DNA of 12,910 bases, from NCBI RefSeq assembly GCF_030151805.1, contig NZ_JASLCN010000418.1, forward strand, positions 1 through 12,910, read 5' to 3'. The first letter of the stretch is position 1. Each line of letters opens with the position of its first letter. Under the pieces are notes generated by a model. That model ran no database searches. It was not told where the DNA came from and worked only from the letters and a program-made list of their open reading frames with translations. The translations under genes were made by a program, and so were the position numbers. This document shows positions 1 through 6,434 of this stretch, one piece after another. The DNA is from Fluviicola sp. Lineage in GTDB: Bacteria; Bacteroidota; Bacteroidia; Flavobacteriales_D; Crocinitomicaceae.

Positions 1-126
1 TTTACGTTTGAAGTAATCAAATCTGTAGCAGTTTACAAAAAGGATTTCTGCGTCTGGCTTAACTCCAATTTCCAATTGCAGCGTGATGATGAGATTAAAA
101 AATTGTACTGCAATACCTGCAAATAA
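1..126 (+). CDS. 3' end of an unidentified protein (partial)
   Basis: Reading frame 1 is open from the first base through 41 codons and ends in TAA directly followed by TGA, while the other two + frames hit stops within the first few codons. The peptide is mixed charged and aromatic and ends in a CNTCK tail. I do not recognise a family. The gene starts upstream of the window and runs in the same direction as the carbonic-anhydrase-like gene 159 nt downstream. No clear intrinsic terminator follows; a weak 6-bp inverted repeat (AATGAT/ATCATT, about 175-197) has no T-tract on this strand. Forty-one codons is short enough that a chance open frame is possible. Confidence 0.5.
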   Translation, partial: FTFEVIKSVAVYKKDFCVWLNSNFQLQRDDEIKKLYCNTCK

Positions 127-285
127 TGAGTCAGAACGCAGATACATGTGTTAATGACCAATTCGTAATGAAAAAATGATCATGGGAATGCATCATTAAA
201 GAATGGATAATTTCTCAAGGAATAATTCTCACATACATCTATTGAATATCTTTATCTTTTCACTTTTACATTTTCAATTCATATT

Positions 286-801
286 ATGGCTTTAATCAAA
301 TCATGCAGAGGAATCGAACCTCAATTCGGAGAAGATATTTATTTGGCGGAGAACGCAACGGTAGTTGGTGATGTGATCATGGGAGACCGTTGTTCTGTTT
401 GGTTTAACGCCGTGATTCGCGGAGATGTGAATTCCATCCGGATGGGAAACCAGGTGAATGTTCAGGACGGAGCAGTGATTCACTGTACTTACGAGAAAAC
501 CAAAACAACGTTGGGAAACAATGTCTCGATCGGGCATAATGCCCTGGTTCACGGCTGCACAGTTGAAGACAATGTATTGATCGGAATGGGAGCGATTGTG
601 ATGGATAATTGCTACATCGAATCCAATTGCATTATTGCGGCAGGAGCAATTTTACTTGAAAATACCCGCGTGGAATCCTGGAGTGTTTATGCTGGAGTTC
701 CGGCGAAGAAAGTGAAAACACTTTCTCCTGAATTGTTCACAGGAGAAGTACAGCGCATTGCAAATAACTATGTGATGTATTCCGGGTGGTTTAAAGAATA
801 A
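286..801 (+). CDS. Gamma carbonic anhydrase family protein (YrdA/PaaY-like left-handed beta-helix)
   Basis: This 171-residue protein matches the usual ~170-residue length of bacterial gamma-class carbonic anhydrase-like proteins. Hexapeptide repeats run from about residue 20 to 140 and would form a left-handed beta-helix. The three expected metal-binding histidines are visible: H66 (VIHC context) and H84 and H89 (IGHNALVHG). The conserved VIRGDVN motif with R45 and D47, and Q60 in the NVQDG motif, are present. The C-terminus (GVPAKKVK, then a helix after residue 147) is typical. The protein should trimerise in the cytoplasm with metal at subunit interfaces. It lacks the long acidic loop of archaeal Cam, so carbonic anhydrase activity is plausible but unproven; some relatives are acyl-transferase- or thioesterase-associated. 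The start is the ATG at 286; no strong Shine-Dalgarno is seen, which is normal for Bacteroidota. Confidence 0.93.
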   Translation: MALIKSCRGIEPQFGEDIYLAENATVVGDVIMGDRCSVWFNAVIRGDVNSIRMGNQVNVQDGAVIHCTYEKTKTTLGNNVSIGHNALVHGCTVEDNVLIGMGAIVMDNCYIESNCIIAAGAILLENTRVESWSVYAGVPAKKVKTLSPELFTGEVQRIANNYVMYSGWFKE

Positions 802-818
802 CAAACGGCATTCAGATA

Positions 819-857
819 AAAAGGCTGTTCCGGATTCGGAGACAGCCTTTTCTTTTT
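819..857. terminator. Bidirectional rho-independent terminator between convergent genes
   Basis: A perfect 10-bp inverted repeat (AAAAGGCTGT at 819-828, ACAGCCTTTT at 842-851) encloses a 13-nt loop. It is followed by CTTTTT on the + strand and, read on the - strand, by a T-run complementary to the A-run at 818-822. It lies between the stops of the convergent genes ending at 801 and 880, so it can serve both. Confidence 0.85.
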
Positions 858-879
858 AGTCAGAATTGTTTGCATCTTC

Positions 880-1488
880 TTAAGATGCAGGATCATCCGT
901 TATCATACAAGGTGAGGTTCCGGCTGTTGTTCCGGTGCTAAACTTCCATAAATCTGAAACAGATAGGGGATTTCCCAAAGTGTCATACAAATAACCACCA
1001 GCTCCTTCTACAATGGTAGCAGGAAGAGCAGTCGACAAATAGTTGGAAACAATGATGAAGGTGGAACTATTGGACAATAAGGTACTCGCATACCACATGC
1101 TTGCATTCGTGCAGCTAAACGTTGTTATTTGATTGTAATTCGTAAGTGCCGTACTGCTGCGTTTGTAAATGGTATAATAAGTGGTGCCTACAAAATTCGG
1201 ACTGCCGGGACAAGGTGTTCCAACCCGCCAGCTGATTCTGTTTCTTGAAGTCGAAGGAATAGAGGACAGGGGACCACACGTACGACCTTCCGAACAGTGT
1301 ACGTTTGCAACTTTATCTTCAAAAATGGGGCGGATGCAGCTTTTGGTGCTGACTGGCGGTTTTTCCTTGCGGTTTTCTTCTTTTCGGGAAACAAGGGTTT
1401 CTTTTGTTTCTTTCTGACAGGCATTAAAAACAAAGGCACTCAGAAAAAGGCTCATAACAGCCATTGGTAGTAACAGTGATTTTTTCAT
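880..1488 (-). CDS. Small secreted lipoprotein of unknown function
   Basis: The frame stays open to an ATG at 1554, but the ATG at 1488 is the better start because it begins a classic signal peptide: MKKS, a hydrophobic core to about residue 21, then a lipobox-like FNAC with C24 as the lipidated cysteine. That gives 202 residues. After C24 come Q25, K26 and E27, which resemble the acidic/lysine surface-export signal described for Bacteroidota lipoproteins, so surface exposure is possible. A charged linker rich in K and E (residues 26-45) leads to a domain with six further cysteines (51, 65, 71, 93, 126, 194) and many Ser/Thr/Tyr, suggesting a disulfide-bonded beta-rich fold. I recognise no family. 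It shares a terminator with the convergent gene and is separated from the next - strand gene by that gene's own terminator, so it is probably transcribed alone. Confidence 0.75.
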   Translation of the reverse strand: MKKSLLLPMAVMSLFLSAFVFNACQKETKETLVSRKEENRKEKPPVSTKSCIRPIFEDKVANVHCSEGRTCGPLSSIPSTSRNRISWRVGTPCPGSPNFVGTTYYTIYKRSSTALTNYNQITTFSCTNASMWYASTLLSNSSTFIIVSNYLSTALPATIVEGAGGYLYDTLGNPLSVSDLWKFSTGTTAGTSPCMITDDPAS

Positions 1489-1610
1489 GATACATGATTT
1501 TAGTGAATAATGTCCTTTTAATTTAAGGCAATCGGCGCTTCTTTCAAAACTCAACCGGTAGTGAAATTGTTAAATGTTAAGGATAAGTCGTTTAACTGCC
1601 CGGTTGTCAT

Positions 1611-1642
1611 AAAAAGAGGCATCTGTCAGTTGACAGATGCCT
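1611..1642 (-). terminator. Rho-independent terminator of the ZU5-like gene
   Basis: A perfect 12-bp inverted repeat (AGGCATCTGTCA at 1617-1628, TGACAGATGCCT at 1631-1642) forms a tight hairpin. On the - strand it is followed by C and five Ts (complement of 1611-1616). It sits 26 nt past the stop codon at 1669. Confidence 0.9.
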
Positions 1643-1668
1643 TGCTCTCGTTTGGATTGGGTTTTGAT

Positions 1669-3036
1669 TTAGATCGAGAGGTACTTCTTTAAATCGTCTG
1701 ATGTTTTTACTTTATCCGTAATGTTCTCCATTAGAAATACGGGGTCTTTTGCTTTTAGGCTTTGCTCGTTCGTTTGATCATTTTGAAACACAAACACTTC
1801 ACCTGCTTCAGTAAAAAGCAGAAAAACATTGTTTCCCTTTGAATTGCAGGTAATGTTTTGCGGACTGAATCTAAAAGATGCATTGATGTCTTTGTCGATC
1901 AGGCAAAGAACTCCGTCATTCTTTATGGCTTTTTGGGTTGAAGCATCCAGGTATTTCGGAGAAATACTAACCTTGTTTGCAACCCGGTAAACCTGATCAC
2001 AGTTATAAACCCCGAACTTTTCAGAACGTAAACCTTCTACAAGATTCGGATACTGATTATCAGGACTGAGTCCTTCAAAATTAGATCGGGTAATGCTGTC
2101 CACCGGAGCTTTTGATCTTCTCAAAACTCCTCTGCTTATTGTGACGACACTTGTTGCCTGAACTGGCGAAGCTTTGGGAGCAAACAACTCACTTTGGAGC
2201 AAAGCCCATTCGCCTGTTTGATCATCCATGTGATAAAAATTAACTCCGGCTTCCTTTTTGGTGCAATTGAAATCAACAATGATTTCCTTTTGAAGTTCTA
2301 AGGGTCGGCCATCTTTCATTCCACGGATTTCATACATTCCTGCCGAATTGAATTGATATTCGCCTGTTTTATCCTGAAACACCATCGGGATTCCGGAAAA
2401 CGCCATTTCTGCTGCGTTTCTATATTCCTTGTAGCTGATTGTATAATTTCCGCTTACCGGTTTCCCGTCTTCATAGATCACAGCATTTGCCGGAATTTGG
2501 ATTTGAGTTCCGCTGGAAACTGAAAAGACTCCACCTTTTGAATTGTCGACAGTAATGTTTTCGGTTGAATTTCCGCTATCTTCCCGCTGCATCCGCTTGA
2601 ACACCTGCTTTTCTTCAACATCAGTATAAATCCGGAAACCATGGAAGTAACCTTTTGCTTCTTCGCGGGTTGTTGCACCGGTTTGTTCTATCCAAATGAT
2701 TTCAGGTTGATCAATTTGAAGTTTGGGAAGCAATTGATAGAGCCGAAACATCCGGTCTTCGTTCAATTTATTCTGATCAAAGTTTTCATTCTCTTTGTAG
2801 CGGGTGTAAATTAACTCCACACGCCGGATCTTTTTGGATTGCAATCTTTTCAATACATTGGACTCAGTGATTTTTTCGTGTGAAAATGAACCTGGAATTT
2901 CAACAAAATGGCTTTTTCCCGGAATCGCTTTTTGTACTTCCACCAACTGATGATTTACCTGTGAATAACAAGTACCTACAATCAATAAAGAAAATATCAT
3001 TCCGACAATTATCTGCATGGATGCTCTCAGTTTCAT
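1669..3036 (-). CDS. Secreted protein with ZU5-like beta-sandwich region, function unknown
   Basis: The frame runs back to 3072, but the ATG at 3036 places a signal peptide at the N-terminus (KLR, hydrophobic residues 8-22, then CYSQ), giving 455 residues. Cleavage after the YSQ motif is most likely. C23 could be a lipidation site, but threonine at -1 makes that less likely. Residues about 168-280 carry a pattern recurrent in secreted Bacteroidota proteins and resembling ZU5 domains: SSGTQIQIPANAV, GKPVSGNYTISYKEY, SGIPM, NSAGMYEIR and a closing W277. A second conserved patch, FGVYNCDQVYRV (341-352), usually accompanies this domain family. The N-terminal third (30-160) is not recognised. The protein is probably periplasmic or outer-surface; no enzymatic motif is visible. 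It is divergent from the globin gene and shares its 110-bp promoter region. Confidence 0.8.
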   Translation of the reverse strand: MKLRASMQIIVGMIFSLLIVGTCYSQVNHQLVEVQKAIPGKSHFVEIPGSFSHEKITESNVLKRLQSKKIRRVELIYTRYKENENFDQNKLNEDRMFRLYQLLPKLQIDQPEIIWIEQTGATTREEAKGYFHGFRIYTDVEEKQVFKRMQREDSGNSTENITVDNSKGGVFSVSSGTQIQIPANAVIYEDGKPVSGNYTISYKEYRNAAEMAFSGIPMVFQDKTGEYQFNSAGMYEIRGMKDGRPLELQKEIIVDFNCTKKEAGVNFYHMDDQTGEWALLQSELFAPKASPVQATSVVTISRGVLRRSKAPVDSITRSNFEGLSPDNQYPNLVEGLRSEKFGVYNCDQVYRVANKVSISPKYLDASTQKAIKNDGVLCLIDKDINASFRFSPQNITCNSKGNNVFLLFTEAGEVFVFQNDQTNEQSLKAKDPVFLMENITDKVKTSDDLKKYLSI

Positions 3037-3097
3037 AAGCTCGTTTTTGAGGTTTCCATAGTATAATGTCAAAAAATCAAAAAAGTAAACAGCAAAA

Positions 3098-3111
3098 CTG
3101 ATTTAAATCAG
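3098..3111. promoter_or_regulatory. FNR/CRP-family-like operator (perfect 14-bp palindrome)
   Basis: CTGATTTAAATCAG is a perfect palindrome in the divergent spacer. Its core, TGAT-N4-ATCA, is the FNR consensus TTGAT-N4-ATCAA with one outer base changed in each half. The centre (3104.5) lies about 42 bp upstream of the start site predicted from the -7 element at 3134-3141, the usual position of a class II activator. Binding by a specific regulator is inferred. Confidence 0.5.
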
Positions 3112-3133
3112 AAAATAGTTGCCGGAAGTCACC

Positions 3134-3141
3134 TACTTTTG
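3134..3141 (+). promoter_or_regulatory. Bacteroidota -7 promoter element for the globin gene
   Basis: TACTTTTG matches the Bacteroidota -7 consensus TAnnTTTG at every specified base. It ends 5 nt before the globin ATG, so the transcript would be leaderless or nearly so. The only nearby TTG (3119-3121) is just 12 nt upstream, too close for a normal -33 element, which would fit a promoter that depends on an activator. Confidence 0.45.
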
Positions 3142-3146
3142 AGCAT

Positions 3147-3494
3147 ATGAAAGAGATAGAATCAAAGGCAGATGTGGAATTACTGATTGATACGTTTTAC
3201 CAAAAGCTGGTGAAAGACGAAGTTGTTTCGCACTTTTTTGCTCATTTGGACTTGAAGGAACATTTACCGCGAGTCGTATCGTTCTGGAGTTTTATTTTGT
3301 TGGATGAAGCCGGATACAGTGCAAACATGATGACCAAACATGCCAGTTTGAACCTGGATGAAGCTTCTTTTGACCGTTGGTTAAAGCTATTTCATGAAAC
3401 AGTCGACCAATTTTTCACGGGAGAGAAAGCAGAACTTGCCAGGCAACGTTCCACATTGATCGGTTGGACGATGAAATCGAAATTTTTGAAATAA
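3147..3494 (+). CDS. Group III truncated haemoglobin
   Basis: This 115-residue protein aligns by eye with the group III truncated globins such as Campylobacter jejuni Ctb. FYQKLVKD matches the B helix with Y19 at B10. KEHLPRVVSFW gives H39 at E7, seven residues before the FW pair as in Ctb. TKHASLNL supplies the proximal F8 ligand H65, and RWLKLF supplies W78 at G8. The set Y-B10, H-E7, H-F8 and W-G8 is complete, so haem and O2 or NO binding is expected in the cytoplasm. Group III globins are linked to low-oxygen growth and nitrosative stress, but the physiological role here is unproven. The ATG at 3147 is the only sensible start. The stop codon's last base is also the first base of a heptamer array. 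An FNR-like palindrome lies upstream. Confidence 0.93.
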   Translation: MKEIESKADVELLIDTFYQKLVKDEVVSHFFAHLDLKEHLPRVVSFWSFILLDEAGYSANMMTKHASLNLDEASFDRWLKLFHETVDQFFTGEKAELARQRSTLIGWTMKSKFLK

Positions 3495-3545
3495 TTACGA
3501 ATTACGAATTACGAATTACGAATTACGAATTACGAATTACGAATT
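3494..3545. repeat. Seven perfect copies of the heptamer ATTACGA
   Basis: Seven identical 7-bp units occupy 3494-3542, with a further partial ATT at 3543-3545. The array begins on the last base of the globin stop codon and lies between two convergent genes. Each junction forms AATT-ACG-AATT, so very short hairpins are possible, but there is no real terminator. Copy number could change without altering either protein. Confidence 0.95.
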
Positions 3546-3598
3546 GTTGAGATTTACTTCCAGTTGAACTTGTCAATTTTTATATTCTCAATTCTCCA

Positions 3599-6280
3599 TT
3601 AACGGAGCAACGAAACATGTCCGGTCAGAACTTCCGCATTCGCATACGGAGCACAGGAAACATAACGGATCACATAGCTGTAAATATCATTCTTACAAGC
3701 AATCCCGTTAGAAGTCCCGTCCCAGTGTTCTTCGAAATCCGTTGAGTGATAAACCAATTCTCCCCAGCGATTGAAGATTTTCAAATCCCAGTCTACGGGC
3801 GTTAAACCCAGTTTGGGATAGAAATCATTGTTGTGCTCGTTCCCGTCAGGAGTAAAAGTATTCGGAACATAAACCATAAACGGTTCTATGGCAATCGTTC
3901 GGGAACTCGTGTCGCTGCATCCGAATTCATTAAAGACAATCTGAGAAGGACGATGCATTCCGTCTGTAAAATACGTGTGAGTGGGGTTGGGAAGCGTACT
4001 TCCGGAACCCAGTTCATCAAAGAAATAAGTGATGTGCAAAGCACCTTGTGACAAATCTGTGAATTGCACCTGTGAATTACAAATGTCCATTTCACTTTTA
4101 TCAATCATAAAATCAGAGGTCGGTTTCGGATGAACAGTAATTAAATCCTGTTGCAACACTTTAAACGTGTCGATACAACCGATGGTCGAAATCACGGTTA
4201 ATTCTACGGAATAAGTTCCTGCATGCATGTAGACATACAAGGGATTTTCCTGCGTGCTTGTTCCGCCGTCACCAAAAGTCCAGGAATACAATAAAGGTCC
4301 TTCGTGATGACTTAAGTTGATGAATTGAGCAGGATAAGGCTCACACTTTAATTCAGGACTGATGGTAAATCCAACGGTAGGAACGGAGAAAATAAACACG
4401 TTCGAACTAGCGGTCTCGGAACACCCCAAAAAGCTTGCTGTTAAGGTCACCGGAAAAGTTCCTGAATTGTCATACACCACATTGTTGACATTCAGCGTTG
4501 TGGCAGTGGACGGATTGGCATGCGAACCGAAATTCCAGGAATAAGTTGTGATGGAAGGTCCGGTGACATTCCCTACAAAATGAAAGCTGTTGTTGGTAAC
4601 ACAAAGTGAATCGTTGTGAGTAAAAGCAACCTGCAGCGGTTCGTAAATCGTGATGTTCTGCACCAGGGTATCGGCACAGCCCGGTCCGCTCGTTGCAATT
4701 AAAGTAATCGGATATGTGCCTTCCGAAGGAAACGTATAGGTTGGTGAAACCGCCGTACTGACATCCGTATTGATTCCCGGCACGCCAAAATCCCAAAAAT
4801 AACTGGTCGATCCCTGCGAAGCGTTGGTAAATGTTTGTGTGTAACCGACGCATTCATGATTGGCCTGAAAATTCAATTGAGGAACAGGCTTGTCATAGAA
4901 AAAGACCGGTTTTGAAATCGTATCGGCGCACACACTGTATCGACCGATCAGCGTTACGACGTTATTCTGAGAAGAACTGAAAGTAACATTTGACACGTTT
5001 TGGGTGCTTGCTGTTGCAGGATTGGCATTGGGTCCGAAGTTCCAGCTGAATTGTGTGCTTGGCGGGCCGTTGATGATCTGAGCGTGGAAATCGAGCGTAT
5101 TGTCAATAAAACAGGTTGAATCTATGAATGTAAAATCGACATTAAACGGATTTTCAAGAACCAAATCCATGTAGGCTGTATCCGTACAAGGCCATCCCGG
5201 ATTGGCAACCAGCATGACGTGATACGTTCCCGGTTGCGGAAAAGTATAAGTCGGTTCGAAAGCGGTACTGTTATCTGTTGTGATTCCGGGAACACCGAAA
5301 TCCCAGTAATAACTGGTAGCACCGAAACTTTGATTGTCGAAGGTAAAAGTCAACCCCTGGCAATAGGAGACGAATCCCGGCGTATTTTCCTGCTCTGTTA
5401 CAACGGCGGAAAGCTGCACGTTACAGTTGACTACCCGGAACAGGAAGTCGCGGGTAACAGAATTGATGATCACTCCGTCTCTCCATTCGTTCACACGGAT
5501 TCCGACCACATACAAACCTAAATTGTTTGCATCGACAAATAAATGTCCTGTGACAGGATTAATCGTGGTTGTAGAGCCCGGACCCAAGGGAACTGCCTGG
5601 CTGAATGCTCCGCCCCAGTTTACATTCGGATAGGGAGGATTCGGAATGGGATTCGGAGCCGGAGTGAATGAATTTGCCCCGGCATTTGGAGTGACTAATT
5701 GATACGATAAGCTGTCGCCATCTGCGTCTGTGGCACTGTGATCGAAATCCAGATTTTCATTGTTGCAGATTACCAAAGGCGGATAATTGATAAAGCGTGC
5801 AGAACTATTGATGTAATGGTTATTCCCCGCCGGTGGAACAAAAGCCTGTAATGTCAAACCCGTATCATCCGGATTGACCAGGTTCGTAATGTTCGGTCCG
5901 CGGCAGCATCTTTGGTAAGAAACAATATACCCGCTAACTGAAGGCGGAAGGTTTAAAACAATGGTATAAATGGCTCTTTCGGTACAAATTCCGGTTGGGG
6001 CGGTGATACAGGGATTATTGAATACGATGGGAAGTACTGTACTTCCGGGAAAAGGAACATCGTGATTGGAAACCCGGGTTCCGTTTCCCGTAAAAACGCT
6101 TAAATGCAGGGGAGAATCGTAAGCAGCACCGGTTGACGCGCAGTCACGATAAATAGCAATGTAAAACCGGTAAAGGTTATTCCCCAGGTAATCGTAATAA
6201 ATCTCACCTCCCACAATATGAGAAGCCTGGGAAGGAAGAGCCCAAAGCAACAATAAACAGAGCGTAAGGTTTCTTAACAT
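3599..6280 (-). CDS. Secreted multi-PKD protein with T9SS type B (gliding motility-associated) C-terminal domain
   Basis: The 893-residue protein has a signal peptide (1-19, cleaved after SQA or QAS). Residues 20-287 are a conserved Bacteroidota N-terminal region (SHIVGGEIYYDYLG, SYQRCC, ICNNENLDFDHSATDADGDSL, YVVGIRVNEWRDG, RDFLFRVVNC). The DADGDSL part resembles a cadherin-type calcium loop. PKD-like domains follow at about 305-375, 380-460, 470-545, 550-630 and 635-715, marked by WDFG, WNFG or WTFGDGG and YTFPxxGTY motifs. A more degenerate one lies at 720-798. Residues 801-893 form the sorting domain: VPNTFTPDGNEHNNDF, FNRWGELVY, HWDGTSNG and a GHVSLLR end. It should cross the outer membrane by T9SS and act at the cell surface or outside, probably in adhesion or as a structural protein. 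No PorP/SprF-like partner gene, common beside such genes, is present. No terminator is seen after the stop. Confidence 0.92.
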   Translation of the reverse strand: MLRNLTLCLLLLWALPSQASHIVGGEIYYDYLGNNLYRFYIAIYRDCASTGAAYDSPLHLSVFTGNGTRVSNHDVPFPGSTVLPIVFNNPCITAPTGICTERAIYTIVLNLPPSVSGYIVSYQRCCRGPNITNLVNPDDTGLTLQAFVPPAGNNHYINSSARFINYPPLVICNNENLDFDHSATDADGDSLSYQLVTPNAGANSFTPAPNPIPNPPYPNVNWGGAFSQAVPLGPGSTTTINPVTGHLFVDANNLGLYVVGIRVNEWRDGVIINSVTRDFLFRVVNCNVQLSAVVTEQENTPGFVSYCQGLTFTFDNQSFGATSYYWDFGVPGITTDNSTAFEPTYTFPQPGTYHVMLVANPGWPCTDTAYMDLVLENPFNVDFTFIDSTCFIDNTLDFHAQIINGPPSTQFSWNFGPNANPATASTQNVSNVTFSSSQNNVVTLIGRYSVCADTISKPVFFYDKPVPQLNFQANHECVGYTQTFTNASQGSTSYFWDFGVPGINTDVSTAVSPTYTFPSEGTYPITLIATSGPGCADTLVQNITIYEPLQVAFTHNDSLCVTNNSFHFVGNVTGPSITTYSWNFGSHANPSTATTLNVNNVVYDNSGTFPVTLTASFLGCSETASSNVFIFSVPTVGFTISPELKCEPYPAQFINLSHHEGPLLYSWTFGDGGTSTQENPLYVYMHAGTYSVELTVISTIGCIDTFKVLQQDLITVHPKPTSDFMIDKSEMDICNSQVQFTDLSQGALHITYFFDELGSGSTLPNPTHTYFTDGMHRPSQIVFNEFGCSDTSSRTIAIEPFMVYVPNTFTPDGNEHNNDFYPKLGLTPVDWDLKIFNRWGELVYHSTDFEEHWDGTSNGIACKNDIYSYVIRYVSCAPYANAEVLTGHVSLLR

Positions 6281-6300
6281 AATTGGAGATAAGTAATTTT

Positions 6301-6344
6301 AAAAGTCACCATTTTTTTTGAAATCAGCTAAATGTTTGACTTTT
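6301..6344. promoter_or_regulatory. 8-bp inverted repeat in divergent promoter region
   Basis: AAAAGTCA (6301-6308) and TGACTTTT (6337-6344) are perfect complements 28 nt apart, between the divergent PKD and sensor-kinase genes. It could be a widely spaced operator. An 8-bp match in ~150 bp can also arise by chance. Confidence 0.2.
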
Positions 6345-6403
6345 CATTGATTAAACGGTTTCATTTTTCATGTTAACGGAGAAAATGTTTAACAAGTTTC
6401 GCG

Positions 6404-6430
6404 CCAATTAAAATATAGTTTCGAAATTGG
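6404..6430. promoter_or_regulatory. Inverted repeat next to the sensor-kinase start
   Basis: CCAATT (6404-6409) and AATTGG (6425-6430) flank a 15-nt spacer ending 4 nt before the ATG at 6435. The spacer and right arm include the palindrome TTTCGAAA (6419-6426) and a near-match to the -7 element (TAGTTTCG, 6416-6423). It may be an operator or a 5' hairpin. The evidence is only the symmetry and position. Confidence 0.3.
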
Positions 6431-6434
6431 TGAC

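Noticed and set aside
175..197. AATGAT/ATCATT hairpin as terminator of the first gene
   Set aside because: The stem is 6 AT-rich pairs with an 11-nt loop and no T-run on the + strand.
1489..1554. N-terminal extension of the lipoprotein gene
   Set aside because: It would put 22 polar residues before a complete signal peptide; the internal ATG at 1488 is far better.
3119..3121. TTG as the -33 element of the globin promoter
   Set aside because: Only 12 nt separate it from the -7 element, against about 19-21 nt expected.
3494..3545. CRISPR-like array
   Set aside because: Units are 7 bp and contiguous with no spacers, so this is a microsatellite-type tandem array.
4470..4853. 127-codon - strand open frame inside the PKD protein gene
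   Set aside because: It is a shadow in another frame of a well-supported secreted protein, with no domain signature.
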